Of a stretch of DNA of 17,260 nt, positions 7,949 through 14,387 are shown piece by piece; position 1 is the first letter of the stretch; every line of letters begins with the position of its first letter. Both the position numbers and the translations under genes were made by a program. Source of the stretch: Candidatus Thorarchaeota archaeon (GTDB taxonomy: Archaea > Asgardarchaeota > Thorarchaeia > Thorarchaeales > Thorarchaeaceae); contig CP070658.1 of assembly GCA_020355105.1 (NCBI GenBank), forward strand, positions 910,720-927,979, read 5' to 3'. A model generated the notes under the pieces. The model did not search any database. It saw only the letters and a list, made by a program, of their open reading frames with translations, and was not told the origin of the DNA.

Positions 7949-8710
7949 CTAGTCATCATCCCAGTCGAACTCATCAACGTCATCCCATGCGTACGGTAGA
8001 CATCGAATAGCCATCAGTGACTTCCAAGGTCTAATTGCGGATAGGCCACTCAAAGCCCCGCTAACTGCGGCCTCAACAACGGAGCCTACATGATCAAGAC
8101 CCTCCAGGCCGTGGATGCCATCCTGGCATATCACCAAGGCCTTTCCTTTCTTCCGCCCAATTCTCACACCGGACTCATCAACATGAATGGTTTCTTTTTC
8201 GCCCACGGAGAAGACATTCTCATCGTAGACAAACACCAAGTGTGTTTTCTCAATAACAAGTACAATCGACTTGGAATGTGCGTCATTTCCAAGAAGCACT
8301 CTGCCGTTGGACTCTGCAAGATGAGTTCTCCCTTGACCGTTCACTTTGTCCTTAATCGCTATAGTCACAGCATCCGAGAAACCTGTTGTTCCATTGAAGC
8401 CGAGAGTCCCAACGTCTGAGTCTTTGGCCTCTCTAGAAACGGCCTCTATGGTTGTTTCACCAAGGTAGAGTTGGACACCATCGAGGGTAGTAGTGACAGA
8501 CTTGCCTAAGGCCCCCATTTCGGTTTCCGCGATGGCATCAACGGCAAATCGTGATGGGCCTGCGAAAGCGATGCCAATAGTCCTATTCCCCTGCGCTAGT
8601 TGGATCCAAGCACAACCCGTTTCCAGGTCAACTACGGCCTTGTCATGTGAAACAAGCTGGTATGGAGTTGTTGTTATCATGACTGGGCCTTCTGCCCTCA
8701 TGTCTTCCAT
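7949..8710 (-). CDS. Uncharacterised beta-rich protein with acidic Trp/Asp tail
   Basis: I do not recognise this 253-residue protein. It has many short alternating-hydrophobic stretches (for example 'SIVLVIEKTHLVFVYDE' and 'GVRIGRKKGKALVICQDGI') that suggest a beta-rich fold. A small Gly/Ala/Ser helix region, 'GSVVEAAVSGALSGLSAI', follows, and the end is very acidic, 'DDVDEFDWDDD'. There is no signal peptide or clear membrane segment. The ATG at 8708-8710 overlaps the stop of the upstream regulator (TAATG), and GGAGG lies 10 bases before it, which makes ATG a better start than the TTG two codons earlier. The tight coupling indicates that it works with, or is controlled by, the winged-helix protein. 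The downstream neighbour is convergent, 20 bases away. Confidence 0.75.
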   Translation of the reverse strand: MEDMRAEGPVMITTTPYQLVSHDKAVVDLETGCAWIQLAQGNRTIGIAFAGPSRFAVDAIAETEMGALGKSVTTTLDGVQLYLGETTIEAVSREAKDSDVGTLGFNGTTGFSDAVTIAIKDKVNGQGRTHLAESNGRVLLGNDAHSKSIVLVIEKTHLVFVYDENVFSVGEKETIHVDESGVRIGRKKGKALVICQDGIHGLEGLDHVGSVVEAAVSGALSGLSAIRPWKSLMAIRCLPYAWDDVDEFDWDDD

Positions 8711-9441
8711 TACCAATCATCCTCCTCTATGCTAGCACCATCCTCAGTGATTTCTACGTCGAATTTCTCGTCCTCATCGTCTTGAAACGCCACTCGGACT
8801 CCAGGCTCGTCATTTCCATTGTTCCCACTTCTGGAGCGTTCTCTCTCCACCTTGCTTGTCAGCCACTGTGCAAGTCGGTATGCAAGTCGACCCTCCACCG
8901 TGACATAGTATGTCCCGCGGACTTCCCCCTTGATCACGTAGCCCGCCTCAAGTAGAGGGTTCAGGTGATGTGTGAGGGAGCTTCCAGTCTTCCCAGTGTG
9001 GTTCTCGAGTTCATTGAAACTCTTACCACTGTCTTTGAGAAAGTCAAGTATCTTGAGCCGCTCCTCACTTCCAAGAGGGCTCACTATGCGGGCGACCCGT
9101 TCTGGAGGAATCGCCTCAATGTCCCGGTTTCTCTTTCGTTTCTTTCTTGAGTGGATTCGGAGTGCGGGTCCGGAGAATGCCTCGCCAATCTCCTCCACGC
9201 CTCTGAGAGAGTCGCGGATTTGATCACCGAGACCCTCCATCATAACCTCTAGGCTATCTGTCAGTCCGCTGAGGTCTACAATCGCAGCTCGAGGAACACG
9301 TGGTCGTCTTACTCCATTTGAGGACCTCTCTCTCCGCTCTCTTCGAATCTGGCGAACTTCATCCAGCTCGCTGCGGAGGTCTTCCTTGATTTTCCGAATC
9401 TCTTCCAGTTCTTCTCTGATTCGCTCGATGTCTTCAGTCAT
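8710..9441 (-). CDS. ArsR-type winged-helix regulator with N-terminal coiled coil
   Basis: The 243-residue protein starts with a strongly charged heptad-like helix (residues ~3-40, 'IEEIRKIKEDLRSELDEVR'-like), then a linker. A basic patch (KKRKRNR) precedes a winged-helix domain at ~115-195. 'ERLKILDFLKDSGKSFNELE' is helix 1-2, 'TGKTGSSLTHHLNPLLEAGY' contains the recognition helix, and 'GEVRGTYYVTVEGR' the wing, as in ArsR/HTH_20 regulators. The tail is acidic and ends EEDDW. No metal-binding cysteine is present, so it is unlikely to be a metal sensor. It is the first gene of a two-gene operon and has an inverted repeat beside its TATA box, suggesting autoregulation. The effector is unknown. 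The coiled coil may mediate oligomerisation. Confidence 0.82.
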   Translation of the reverse strand: MTEDIERIREELEEIRKIKEDLRSELDEVRQIRRERRERSSNGVRRPRVPRAAIVDLSGLTDSLEVMMEGLGDQIRDSLRGVEEIGEAFSGPALRIHSRKKRKRNRDIEAIPPERVARIVSPLGSEERLKILDFLKDSGKSFNELENHTGKTGSSLTHHLNPLLEAGYVIKGEVRGTYYVTVEGRLAYRLAQWLTSKVERERSRSGNNGNDEPGVRVAFQDDEDEKFDVEITEDGASIEEDDW

Positions 9442-9454
9442 TGTCTCGCACTGA

Positions 9455-9470
9455 CTGTAATAATGTACAG
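9455..9470. promoter_or_regulatory. Inverted repeat, candidate operator of the winged-helix regulator
   Basis: CTGTA (9455-9459) and TACAG (9466-9470) form an inverted repeat with a 6-base spacer. It lies just downstream of the TATA box of the regulator gene, around the expected transcription start. Binding there would block initiation. An overlapping TGTAA/TTACA pair (9457-9461 and 9471-9475) adds a second, wider dyad. Confidence 0.5.
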
Positions 9471-9475
9471 TTACA

Positions 9476-9482
9476 ATATAAA
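9476..9482 (-). promoter_or_regulatory. TATA box of the winged-helix regulator operon
   Basis: The complement reads TTTATAT, about 35 bases before the ATG, predicting a start near 9452-9455 and a leader of roughly 12 bases. The same bases read ATATAAA on the plus strand and could also serve a divergent transcript towards the small ORF at 9587. Confidence 0.55.
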
Positions 9483-9586
9483 CCTTCGGTTTGATTACAT
9501 CTATGATAGAGAGGCTTCGGCGAGAGGCGGTATAACAGCAGAGCCGGTCGGAGCACTTCGACTCGAAGAGAAGGAGAGATTTCCTG

Positions 9587-9670
9587 ATGTCAGACGGAAC
9601 TGATACTCAGAAGAAACCGATAAGGAATAGAAAGCTGGCGGGGCAACATGCGGTTGCCCCCCAGTCCTAG
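9587..9670 (+). CDS. Possible 27-residue small protein
   Basis: An ATG at 9587 opens a 27-codon frame ending in TAG at 9670; the peptide is polar and basic (begins MSDGTDTQKKPIRNRK). AAGGAG at 9571-9576 stands 10 bases before the ATG, a good Shine-Dalgarno match. TATA-like sequences lie at 9478-9482 and 9531-9535. The end of the frame contains a perfect 8-base-pair hairpin. The sequence resembles no family I know. The ribosome binding site is the main support; it could be a real small protein, a leader ORF or chance. Confidence 0.3.
   Translation: MSDGTDTQKKPIRNRKLAGQHAVAPQS
9640..9660. terminator. Perfect hairpin, possible terminator downstream of the histone gene
   Basis: GGGGCAAC (9640-9647) pairs perfectly with GTTGCCCC (9653-9660) around a 5-base loop. 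Seen from the minus strand it follows the histone stop by 26 bases, and a short pyrimidine stretch (CTTTCT) comes after it. No long T-run is present, so termination is only a suggestion. It also lies inside the small plus-strand ORF. Confidence 0.4.
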
Positions 9671-9686
9671 AATTACACTAAAGATC

Positions 9687-9875
9687 TTAGAAGTCGTAAG
9701 CCTTGAGTGTCTTTCTCTTGTTGTCCTTACATCGGGATGCTGCTGCTTCGAGCATCTTCCCGATCTTCATATTGATGGCATCGTAGGCATCGCTGCCAAC
9801 CATCATATTCTTCGACTTTGCGAATTGCTTTACTGCTGATTTCACAAAGAAAGTTGGGTATTTCTTAGCTGCCAT
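9687..9875 (-). CDS. Alpha3-truncated histone-fold DNA-binding protein
   Basis: The 62-residue protein starts at ATG 9873-9875 (MAAKKYPTFFVKS...). 'FVKSAVKQFAKSKN' fits histone helix alpha1, 'MMVGSDAYDAINMKIGK' starts the long alpha2 after loop 1, and 'KRKTLKAYDF' matches loop 2 of archaeal histones (RKTIKAEDI in HMfB). The chain stops exactly where alpha3 should begin. Small archaeal proteins of this kind (DUF1931-like, also described as alpha3-truncated histones) are widespread beside ordinary histones. Loss of alpha3 should weaken the tetramer interface that builds hypernucleosomes, so it may form only dimers or bind partners. An upstream TTG (9897-9899) could add eight residues, but the ATG fits the family better. 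It is cytosolic and basic. Confidence 0.8.
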   Translation of the reverse strand: MAAKKYPTFFVKSAVKQFAKSKNMMVGSDAYDAINMKIGKMLEAAASRCKDNKRKTLKAYDF

Positions 9876-9924
9876 GTTATTTGCACACCCTTTGGACAAG
9901 AGTGGTTGAAATGAGCCCTAGTTG

Positions 9925-9933
9925 CTTTTAAGG
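9925..9933 (-). promoter_or_regulatory. TATA-like element of the histone gene
   Basis: The complement reads CCTTAAAAG, about 55 bases upstream of the ATG, giving a predicted leader of about 28 bases. It resembles the element upstream of the antiporter gene. If transcription instead starts at the more distant minus-strand TTTATAAG (10031-10038), the leader would include the hairpin at 9950-9982. Confidence 0.35.
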
Positions 9934-9949
9934 CTATCCTACGCCTATA

Positions 9950-9982
9950 CCTCAAAACGCGCTTTCGCGCTTGTTTTTGAGG
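9950..9982. other. Long imperfect hairpin between divergent promoters
   Basis: CCTCAAAA (9950-9957) pairs with TTTTGAGG (9975-9982), C9958 with G9973, and GCGC (9959-9962) with GCGC (9967-9970), closing a 4-base loop with T bulges on the 3' side. As minus-strand RNA the loop is GAAA, a stable GNRA tetraloop; as plus-strand RNA it is UUUC. It lies upstream of both the histone gene and the plus-strand membrane protein gene, so it does not follow any gene as a terminator would. Confidence 0.55.
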
Positions 9983-10030
9983 GTTCTGCCCATTTTCGCC
10001 ATTATTAACTATAGTGAAGGTCCATTTCCC

Positions 10031-10038
10031 TTATAAAT
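10031..10038 (+). promoter_or_regulatory. TATA box of the membrane-protein gene
   Basis: TTATAAAT stands 65 bases before the TTG start, predicting a transcript start near 10060 and a leader of about 45 bases that includes the AGGAGTG site. On the other strand the overlapping bases read ATTTATAA and could act in the opposite direction. Confidence 0.5.
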
Positions 10039-10089
10039 GACGTGTTTCGAGCCTAACAAGTGAAATAGTCGGAGGTCTAAAGAGGAACC

Positions 10090-10096
10090 AGGAGTG
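10090..10096 (+). promoter_or_regulatory. Ribosome binding site supporting a TTG start
   Basis: AGGAGTG ends 7 bases before TTG at 10104-10106. No ATG or GTG occurs in frame nearby, so this site decides the start. The same GGAGTG core precedes the antiporter and etfB genes. Confidence 0.65.
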
Positions 10097-10103
10097 GAGC
10101 AAG

Positions 10104-10640
10104 TTGCCGCATACACGACTCCTGATTGGAGCTTCCTTTCTGGCAGCAATCGTGTTGATTGTCATTTTCGGATTGAGTGACCTTCTGCTCAACACGGTGT
10201 ACCTTGAGAACTTCGTTCCCGGACTCTTGGCAGGATTCATCGGTGTCTTCCTCGCCCTGGCTCTCGACCAATGGAACTCCGACCAGAGAGAGATGAAAGA
10301 GGTAGAGAAGATCGAACAGGAGCTCATTGAAGAGCTAGACGAAATCTGCGAAACGCTGAACGATGATGTCCTCTTTGAGGTGGTCCCAACCGTGTCATGG
10401 CACATCGCGAACTCCACTGGCCTTGCGGCCAAGCTTGATGACGAGATTCGCTACAACATCTACCGTGCCTATAATTCGGTAGAGCTCCACAATCGAGCAG
10501 TTGAGAGAATGTTGGACTACATGAGGCGAGGCGATATGGATGAGTCAACTGCAAGAATGCTGGAGAATCGCTACAGGGACTTGAGACAGTTCGTGGTGGC
10601 ACATGTGGAAGAGGTCCTTGTAAAGTACGGCGGTTCGTGA
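10104..10640 (+). CDS. Uncharacterised two-helix membrane protein with helical cytoplasmic domain
   Basis: I do not recognise this 178-residue protein. Residues ~5-28 ('LLIGASFLAAIVLIVIFGL') and ~37-56 ('VPGLLAGFIGVFLALALDQ') are membrane helices separated by a short loop. About 120 charged, helix-forming residues follow, starting with an acidic coiled-coil-like stretch 'EVEKIEQELIEELDEICE' and later 'ENRYRDLRQFVVAHVEEVLV'. The layout suggests a membrane anchor with a cytoplasmic helical bundle. The start is TTG, supported by the strong AGGAGTG site. It is divergent from the histone gene and followed by another small membrane protein 76 bases downstream. No enzyme motif is visible. Confidence 0.75.
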   Translation: MPHTRLLIGASFLAAIVLIVIFGLSDLLLNTVYLENFVPGLLAGFIGVFLALALDQWNSDQREMKEVEKIEQELIEELDEICETLNDDVLFEVVPTVSWHIANSTGLAAKLDDEIRYNIYRAYNSVELHNRAVERMLDYMRRGDMDESTARMLENRYRDLRQFVVAHVEEVLVKYGGS

Positions 10641-10716
10641 AAGCCTTAGCCCAGTTTGGTCAGAAAACTTGCTGTGAAGTTGGTGCTTTTCAAGCGAGGA
10701 AACGCGATATTCTTTC

Positions 10717-10992
10717 ATGAGACACGATTGGGAAGAGTCAGAAAGGCACCCTGGTTATCTCGCTTGCATAATACTCGCTCTGGCCCCCATCGTGGGCATT
10801 CTCCTGTGGCCGGTGACTTTCTCAGGTCTGAGTAGCTTGCCTTGGGCTATTCTATTGGTTGCTCTTGTGGTACTCCCCCTCTTCAGCTGTGGGCTTGGAA
10901 TGAGAGGTCGTCCGCTCTTCCAGTTCCACTATCACGGCACACCTTTCAAGGAAGAGGTCATGGACGTTTCAGAAGACCAAGACGAGCTCTGA
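10717..10992 (+). CDS. Small two-helix membrane protein of unknown function
   Basis: The 91-residue protein has a charged N-terminus, two membrane helices at about 14-34 ('YLACIILALAPIVGILLWPV') and 41-62 ('LPWAILLVALVVLPLFSCGL'), and an acidic tail. I know no family for it. The ATG has only a weak purine-rich stretch (gcgagga) well upstream. It lies between another two-helix membrane protein and the tautomerase on the same strand. The hydrophobic segments and lack of a competing frame make a real gene likely. Confidence 0.6.
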   Translation: MRHDWEESERHPGYLACIILALAPIVGILLWPVTFSGLSSLPWAILLVALVVLPLFSCGLGMRGRPLFQFHYHGTPFKEEVMDVSEDQDEL

Positions 10993-11055
10993 ATACATCT
11001 TAGCGAAGGAGATTCAGCCAAGGCCTTGAACCAGTCGAAGAGAAGAGAGCCATCG

Positions 11056-11250
11056 TTGCCGGTTGTACATGTGAACGTCTCGGAAGGTTTTGGAGAAGAT
11101 AGAGTCAAGACAGTCATAGAGGGCATCACAAAGGTGTTTGTGAATCTAGACATTCCCGAACATGCCGTGGAAGTAATAGTCCATGAGATACCAAAGTCAC
11201 ATTGTGGAATCGGTGGAGAGTCGGCCTCAGAGAAGTTCAAAGATCAGTAG
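11056..11250 (+). CDS. 4-oxalocrotonate tautomerase-like protein with Pro1 but altered active site
   Basis: The 64-residue product matches the 4-OT fold: 'PVVHVNVSEG' corresponds to 'PIAQIHILEG', and 'KSHCGIGGESAS' to 'KGHFGIGGELAS' of the Pseudomonas enzyme. The start should be TTG 11056-11058, because the next codon is CCG: removal of the initiator Met leaves the catalytic Pro1, and the length then equals that of typical 4-OT (about 62). A longer frame from TTG 11026 would bury the proline. The other key residues are changed: Arg11 is Phe, Arg39 is Glu, and Phe50 is Cys. It therefore probably acts on a different, non-dicarboxylate substrate, or has another Pro1-based reaction. A purine-rich AGAAGAGAG precedes the start. 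It is convergent with the radical SAM gene, 11 bases away. Confidence 0.8.
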   Translation: MPVVHVNVSEGFGEDRVKTVIEGITKVFVNLDIPEHAVEVIVHEIPKSHCGIGGESASEKFKDQ

Positions 11251-11261
11251 GGAATAGTCGT

Positions 11262-12368
11262 TCATACCACCTCGGGGCCGACGGCATCTATCAGAAACTG
11301 CCGGTCTTCATTGCTCTTCAGGAACACACCTTGGTTACCCATTCTTAGATTCACAATGCCCTCTTCCTGCATAGCAATATAGCTCTCAGCCATCTCCTGT
11401 ACAGTAGGCGCTCTGTAGTCCGGCGATTGAAGTTCATAGCAGGGAAAGAATGCCAACAAAGTGGTAGGGATTTCTGAATTGACCTCTGAAACCAACCTCC
11501 CAATCTTCGCATGTTCTTCTTTCTCCACGAGGCCCGGAATGTGCAGAGTTAGAACTTCGAGAGTGAACCCGTGATTCACAATCTCTTGAACGCTGGATAG
11601 TATGTGGGCATTGGTCGTTCCACAGAGTTTGCGATAGATGTCTTCAGTGTAAGCCTTGATATCTAGCCAGAATGAGTCGATTCCTCCATCGGCATAGGCT
11701 TCAAGGTTCTTCGGAGTAAGACCATAGCCGTTGGTTTCAAGCAACACCCAGAGGTCCTTTGACTTCTCTTTGATCTTCTGCGCTGCTTCGATGTAGAACT
11801 CAGGTTTGCATAGTACGTCGCCACCAGTGAATGCAACGATGTTCCGGGCAGGACCAATCCCTTGGGGGCTCAAGACGATTTGATCGGTGGTGAGCCTAGA
11901 AGGACACATCTCAGAACGACTCTCAGTGAGAACGCACGCCCCGCAATGTCTGCAGAGTCGGTGAGCATGCCAGCTCGTGGCAGCCTCTCTGGGCTCAAAG
12001 ACAGTAACGTCCTCGCGATATCTCTTGGTGATATCTGCTATCATCTCGGCAGACATCCATTCTCCAGTCAGGACTTTGCTGAACTCATGAGAATGACACT
12101 TTAGGCAAGTATGATTGCAGCCACTCTGGTAGATTGACATGTAGTCTTCTGGACGGGACAGAAGTAGTGATTTGATCAGTCGCTCATGGCCTGTTTCTGG
12201 ATTGTGACGCAACGAGGCAGAGCATGCAAGCTTCTGTTTGTCGTCTGCCGCCCTAACCAGGCAAGAACCTCTCGGATAGCCTTGGTCAATCATCGCACAA
12301 TGGCCAAAGTTCTTGGTCAATCTTCTCTCCGAATTCCTCTTGTCAGACTGTCCAATAAACGGTTGCAT
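11262..12368 (-). CDS. Radical SAM protein with auxiliary cysteine cluster, activase-like
   Basis: The protein has 368 residues from ATG 12366-12368, or 385 from TTG 12417-12419, which would overlap the upstream gene by 35 bases. In ATG numbering, 'SGCNHTCLKCHS' gives the C84-x3-C88-x2-C91 motif binding the SAM-coordinating [4Fe-4S] cluster. C139-x2-C142-x2-C145-x9-C155 then forms a second cluster site, placed as in glycyl-radical activases with a ferredoxin-like insert. 'AFTGGDVL' is the GGE-type SAM-binding motif. Extra cysteines lie at 24, 36 and 49. It is the last gene of an operon with thiolase and a TIM-barrel-like protein. No glycyl radical enzyme is in the window, so the substrate is open. 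The radical SAM assignment is firm; the activase subtype is inference. Confidence 0.85.
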   Translation of the reverse strand: MQPFIGQSDKRNSERRLTKNFGHCAMIDQGYPRGSCLVRAADDKQKLACSASLRHNPETGHERLIKSLLLSRPEDYMSIYQSGCNHTCLKCHSHEFSKVLTGEWMSAEMIADITKRYREDVTVFEPREAATSWHAHRLCRHCGACVLTESRSEMCPSRLTTDQIVLSPQGIGPARNIVAFTGGDVLCKPEFYIEAAQKIKEKSKDLWVLLETNGYGLTPKNLEAYADGGIDSFWLDIKAYTEDIYRKLCGTTNAHILSSVQEIVNHGFTLEVLTLHIPGLVEKEEHAKIGRLVSEVNSEIPTTLLAFFPCYELQSPDYRAPTVQEMAESYIAMQEEGIVNLRMGNQGVFLKSNEDRQFLIDAVGPEVV

Positions 12369-12384
12369 GGACAGTAGCTCACGT

Positions 12385-13155
12385 TCAAGAAACGGATGCG
12401 CTTTGAATTGAGTCCACAATCTCGGTTAGTTGAGCTGCCTGCCATCTTTCCGTGACTCCCACTGTCACGATTCGCACTCTCGGTAGGCCGAATGCATACT
12501 CCAACGCCTCTAGGGGAGGAAGTTTGCCGGCTGCCAAGACCTTCATCCCCATCACCGGGTTTCGAACGTCGAGTGATTGGAGTAATTGTTCCATTTCGGT
12601 CGTGGAACCTCCAACGCTGTAACCAATGCTATTGACTGGTAGCAGCAGGCCGAAGGCTTCGTCTTGAAGAGGGTTCTCATCTGATTGAAGGACTCGCAGA
12701 GTATTGCAGGTGTCGTGTGTCGCAAGACCCGGGAAAGCATCTGCAGCTCTGATGGCTTGGAAACATGACTTCAGGTCCTCCAATCGCCTGTCGAGAAACC
12801 TGTCAGTCATTGCACCATGCACGAAAACGACCTCGGGGTCCAACACAAGGGTGTCTTCAAGATTTGTTTTCCAGTTCTCAGGCAGGAGCGAGATCGCAAC
12901 CTTCAGATCATGACTCTCTTTTGTCAGCCGAGCAGCCTCAACGACGGTGGGATAGCCTGTGACATGGACACCAGGATAGCCCAACCTGCAGAAGTGTACA
13001 AACATCTCACTCATTCGGTCAGGGTGGTTGAAGAATCGTCTATACCATTCTTGTCCCGCTAGCCCAAACTGTCCAGCCCCCATGAAGGGACTGGTCCCGC
13101 ATAGTAATCGTGGAAGTGCCGTGGGTCCAAAATCCACTTCAGTCAGGTTATCCAC
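12385..13155 (-). CDS. Uncharacterised TIM-barrel-like protein
   Basis: The product is about 257 residues. Its order of motifs suggests a beta/alpha barrel: 'RLLCGTSPFMGAGQFG' at the first strand, 'GYPGVHVTGYPTVVEAARL', 'DLKVAISLLPENW', 'DPEVVFVHGAM', 'FPGLATHDT', 'NPVMGMKVLAAGKL' and a final 'PRVRIVTVGVTERWQ'. The last two recall aldo/keto-reductase or class II aldolase-type ends, but I cannot name a family or substrate. The start is uncertain. GTG 13153-13155 follows the thiolase stop by 7 bases; GTG 13135-13137 is an alternative; the longest frame (from 13257) would overlap thiolase by 95 bases and adds a non-conserved-looking tail. It is co-transcribed with thiolase and a radical SAM enzyme, so an acyl-CoA-related or novel pathway is possible. 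Confidence 0.7.
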   Translation of the reverse strand: MDNLTEVDFGPTALPRLLCGTSPFMGAGQFGLAGQEWYRRFFNHPDRMSEMFVHFCRLGYPGVHVTGYPTVVEAARLTKESHDLKVAISLLPENWKTNLEDTLVLDPEVVFVHGAMTDRFLDRRLEDLKSCFQAIRAADAFPGLATHDTCNTLRVLQSDENPLQDEAFGLLLPVNSIGYSVGGSTTEMEQLLQSLDVRNPVMGMKVLAAGKLPPLEALEYAFGLPRVRIVTVGVTERWQAAQLTEIVDSIQSASVS

Positions 13156-13162
13156 TTCTCCG

Positions 13163-14332
13163 TCACTTCTCTCGTTCAATGATTGTTGCAGTGCCGAGTC
13201 CAAGCCCACAGCACATAGAAACCATTCCGTACTTGAGGTTCTTGTCCTCCAGGGCATTCAGAATCGTCGTTATGAGTCGAGCGCCCGAAGCCCCGAGGGG
13301 ATGTCCCAGTGCCAAAGAGCCCCCATGTACTGCAAGACGACCGTCGGACAGAGCATCGAATTCAAGCGCCTTGGCGGTTGCCAGTACAACCGATGCAAAT
13401 GCCTCGTTAATCTCGATGAGATTCATTTCATCCAGCGTCATCCCGGCACGTTCAAGGCATTTGGGAATAACGAAGATCGGTCCTTCCAGACAAGTAACCG
13501 GTTCAACGCCTACGACGGCCTGAGCAGTCACAACTGCCCGATCCTTCAGACTGAGTTCATCGGCCTTCTCCCGTGACATCAACATGACTGCAGCAGCACC
13601 GTCATTGATGGGACATGCATTTGCTGCTGTTGTCGTGCCGCCATGAAGCGGCGGCAATGAGTTAAGCTTCTCTAGCGTCGAATCTCTACGAGGGCTGTCA
13701 TCCTTCTCAACCAATACATCTTCTCCTTCAATCTGTGGTGCTTTGATTGGTGCAACTTCGTTGGCAAACTTCCCTGCATCCCAGGCGGCTACAGCTTTCT
13801 CGTGACTCCAAAGAGCAAACTTGTCCAAGTCCTCTCTGGCCAGCTCATACTTCTCAGCCATGGTATCAGCACTCATTGTCATCGGGATTACTGGGTATTC
13901 CTCCACGGTCTTGGGATTGAATGCTGCGAAGCCCTCTCCAAAGTCCGACCCGATTGGAAGTAGTGTCATATGTTCGACCCCGGCCGCGATGACAACATCA
14001 GCATTGCCTGTGGCTATGGACTGGGCGCCGAAGTTGACAGCTTGTTGTGAGGAGCCACATGCACGGTTGAGGGAACAGGCGGGGACTGTGTAGGGGAACC
14101 CTGCACCCAAGACTGCCATTCTGCCGATGTTCGCTCCCTGTTGTGCGGTCTGTGTATTGCAGCCCATTATTACGTCATCAACAATACCTGCTTCAATCCC
14201 AGTACGTTTCAGCAGCTCTCGAAGTACATGTGAGGCCAGCTCATCAGGACGAAGGCCTGCAAGACTCCCATTCCTCTTTCCAATTGGAGTACGAACTGCA
14301 TCAACGATGACAGCTTCACGAAGTTCCTTCAT
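13163..14332 (-). CDS. Thiolase (acetyl-CoA C-acyltransferase)
   Basis: The 389-residue protein is a complete thiolase. The acylated cysteine is C92 in 'NRACGSSQQAV', N309 lies in 'INEAFASV', H344 in 'LGHPLGASGARL', and the second cysteine C374 in 'MCCGLGLGTA'. These match C89, N316, H348 and C378 of the Zoogloea enzyme. The length fits the family and nothing is missing. It catalyses reversible condensation of two acetyl-CoA, or thiolytic cleavage of 3-ketoacyl-CoA; chain length cannot be judged. ATG 14330-14332 has TGGAGC (14341-14346 on the complement) 8 bases upstream. It is the first gene of an operon with the TIM-barrel-like and radical SAM genes. HMG-CoA synthase, which often accompanies archaeal thiolases in lipid synthesis, is absent, so a degradative or butanoate role is at least as likely. 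Confidence 0.93.
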   Translation of the reverse strand: MKELREAVIVDAVRTPIGKRNGSLAGLRPDELASHVLRELLKRTGIEAGIVDDVIMGCNTQTAQQGANIGRMAVLGAGFPYTVPACSLNRACGSSQQAVNFGAQSIATGNADVVIAAGVEHMTLLPIGSDFGEGFAAFNPKTVEEYPVIPMTMSADTMAEKYELAREDLDKFALWSHEKAVAAWDAGKFANEVAPIKAPQIEGEDVLVEKDDSPRRDSTLEKLNSLPPLHGGTTTAANACPINDGAAAVMLMSREKADELSLKDRAVVTAQAVVGVEPVTCLEGPIFVIPKCLERAGMTLDEMNLIEINEAFASVVLATAKALEFDALSDGRLAVHGGSLALGHPLGASGARLITTILNALEDKNLKYGMVSMCCGLGLGTATIIEREK

Positions 14333-14387
14333 TCTTTCACGCTCCAGCTACTGATTGAATCTGTGACTGGGTGTTCTCTCTTCTGAA

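Noticed and set aside
9950..9982. Hairpin read as an intrinsic terminator.
   Set aside because: No gene ends upstream of it on either strand; it lies between two divergent starts, so a leader or DNA-level role is more likely.
13028..13576. 182-codon plus-strand frame across thiolase and the barrel gene.
   Set aside because: It is antisense to the thiolase active-site region and has no protein features of its own.
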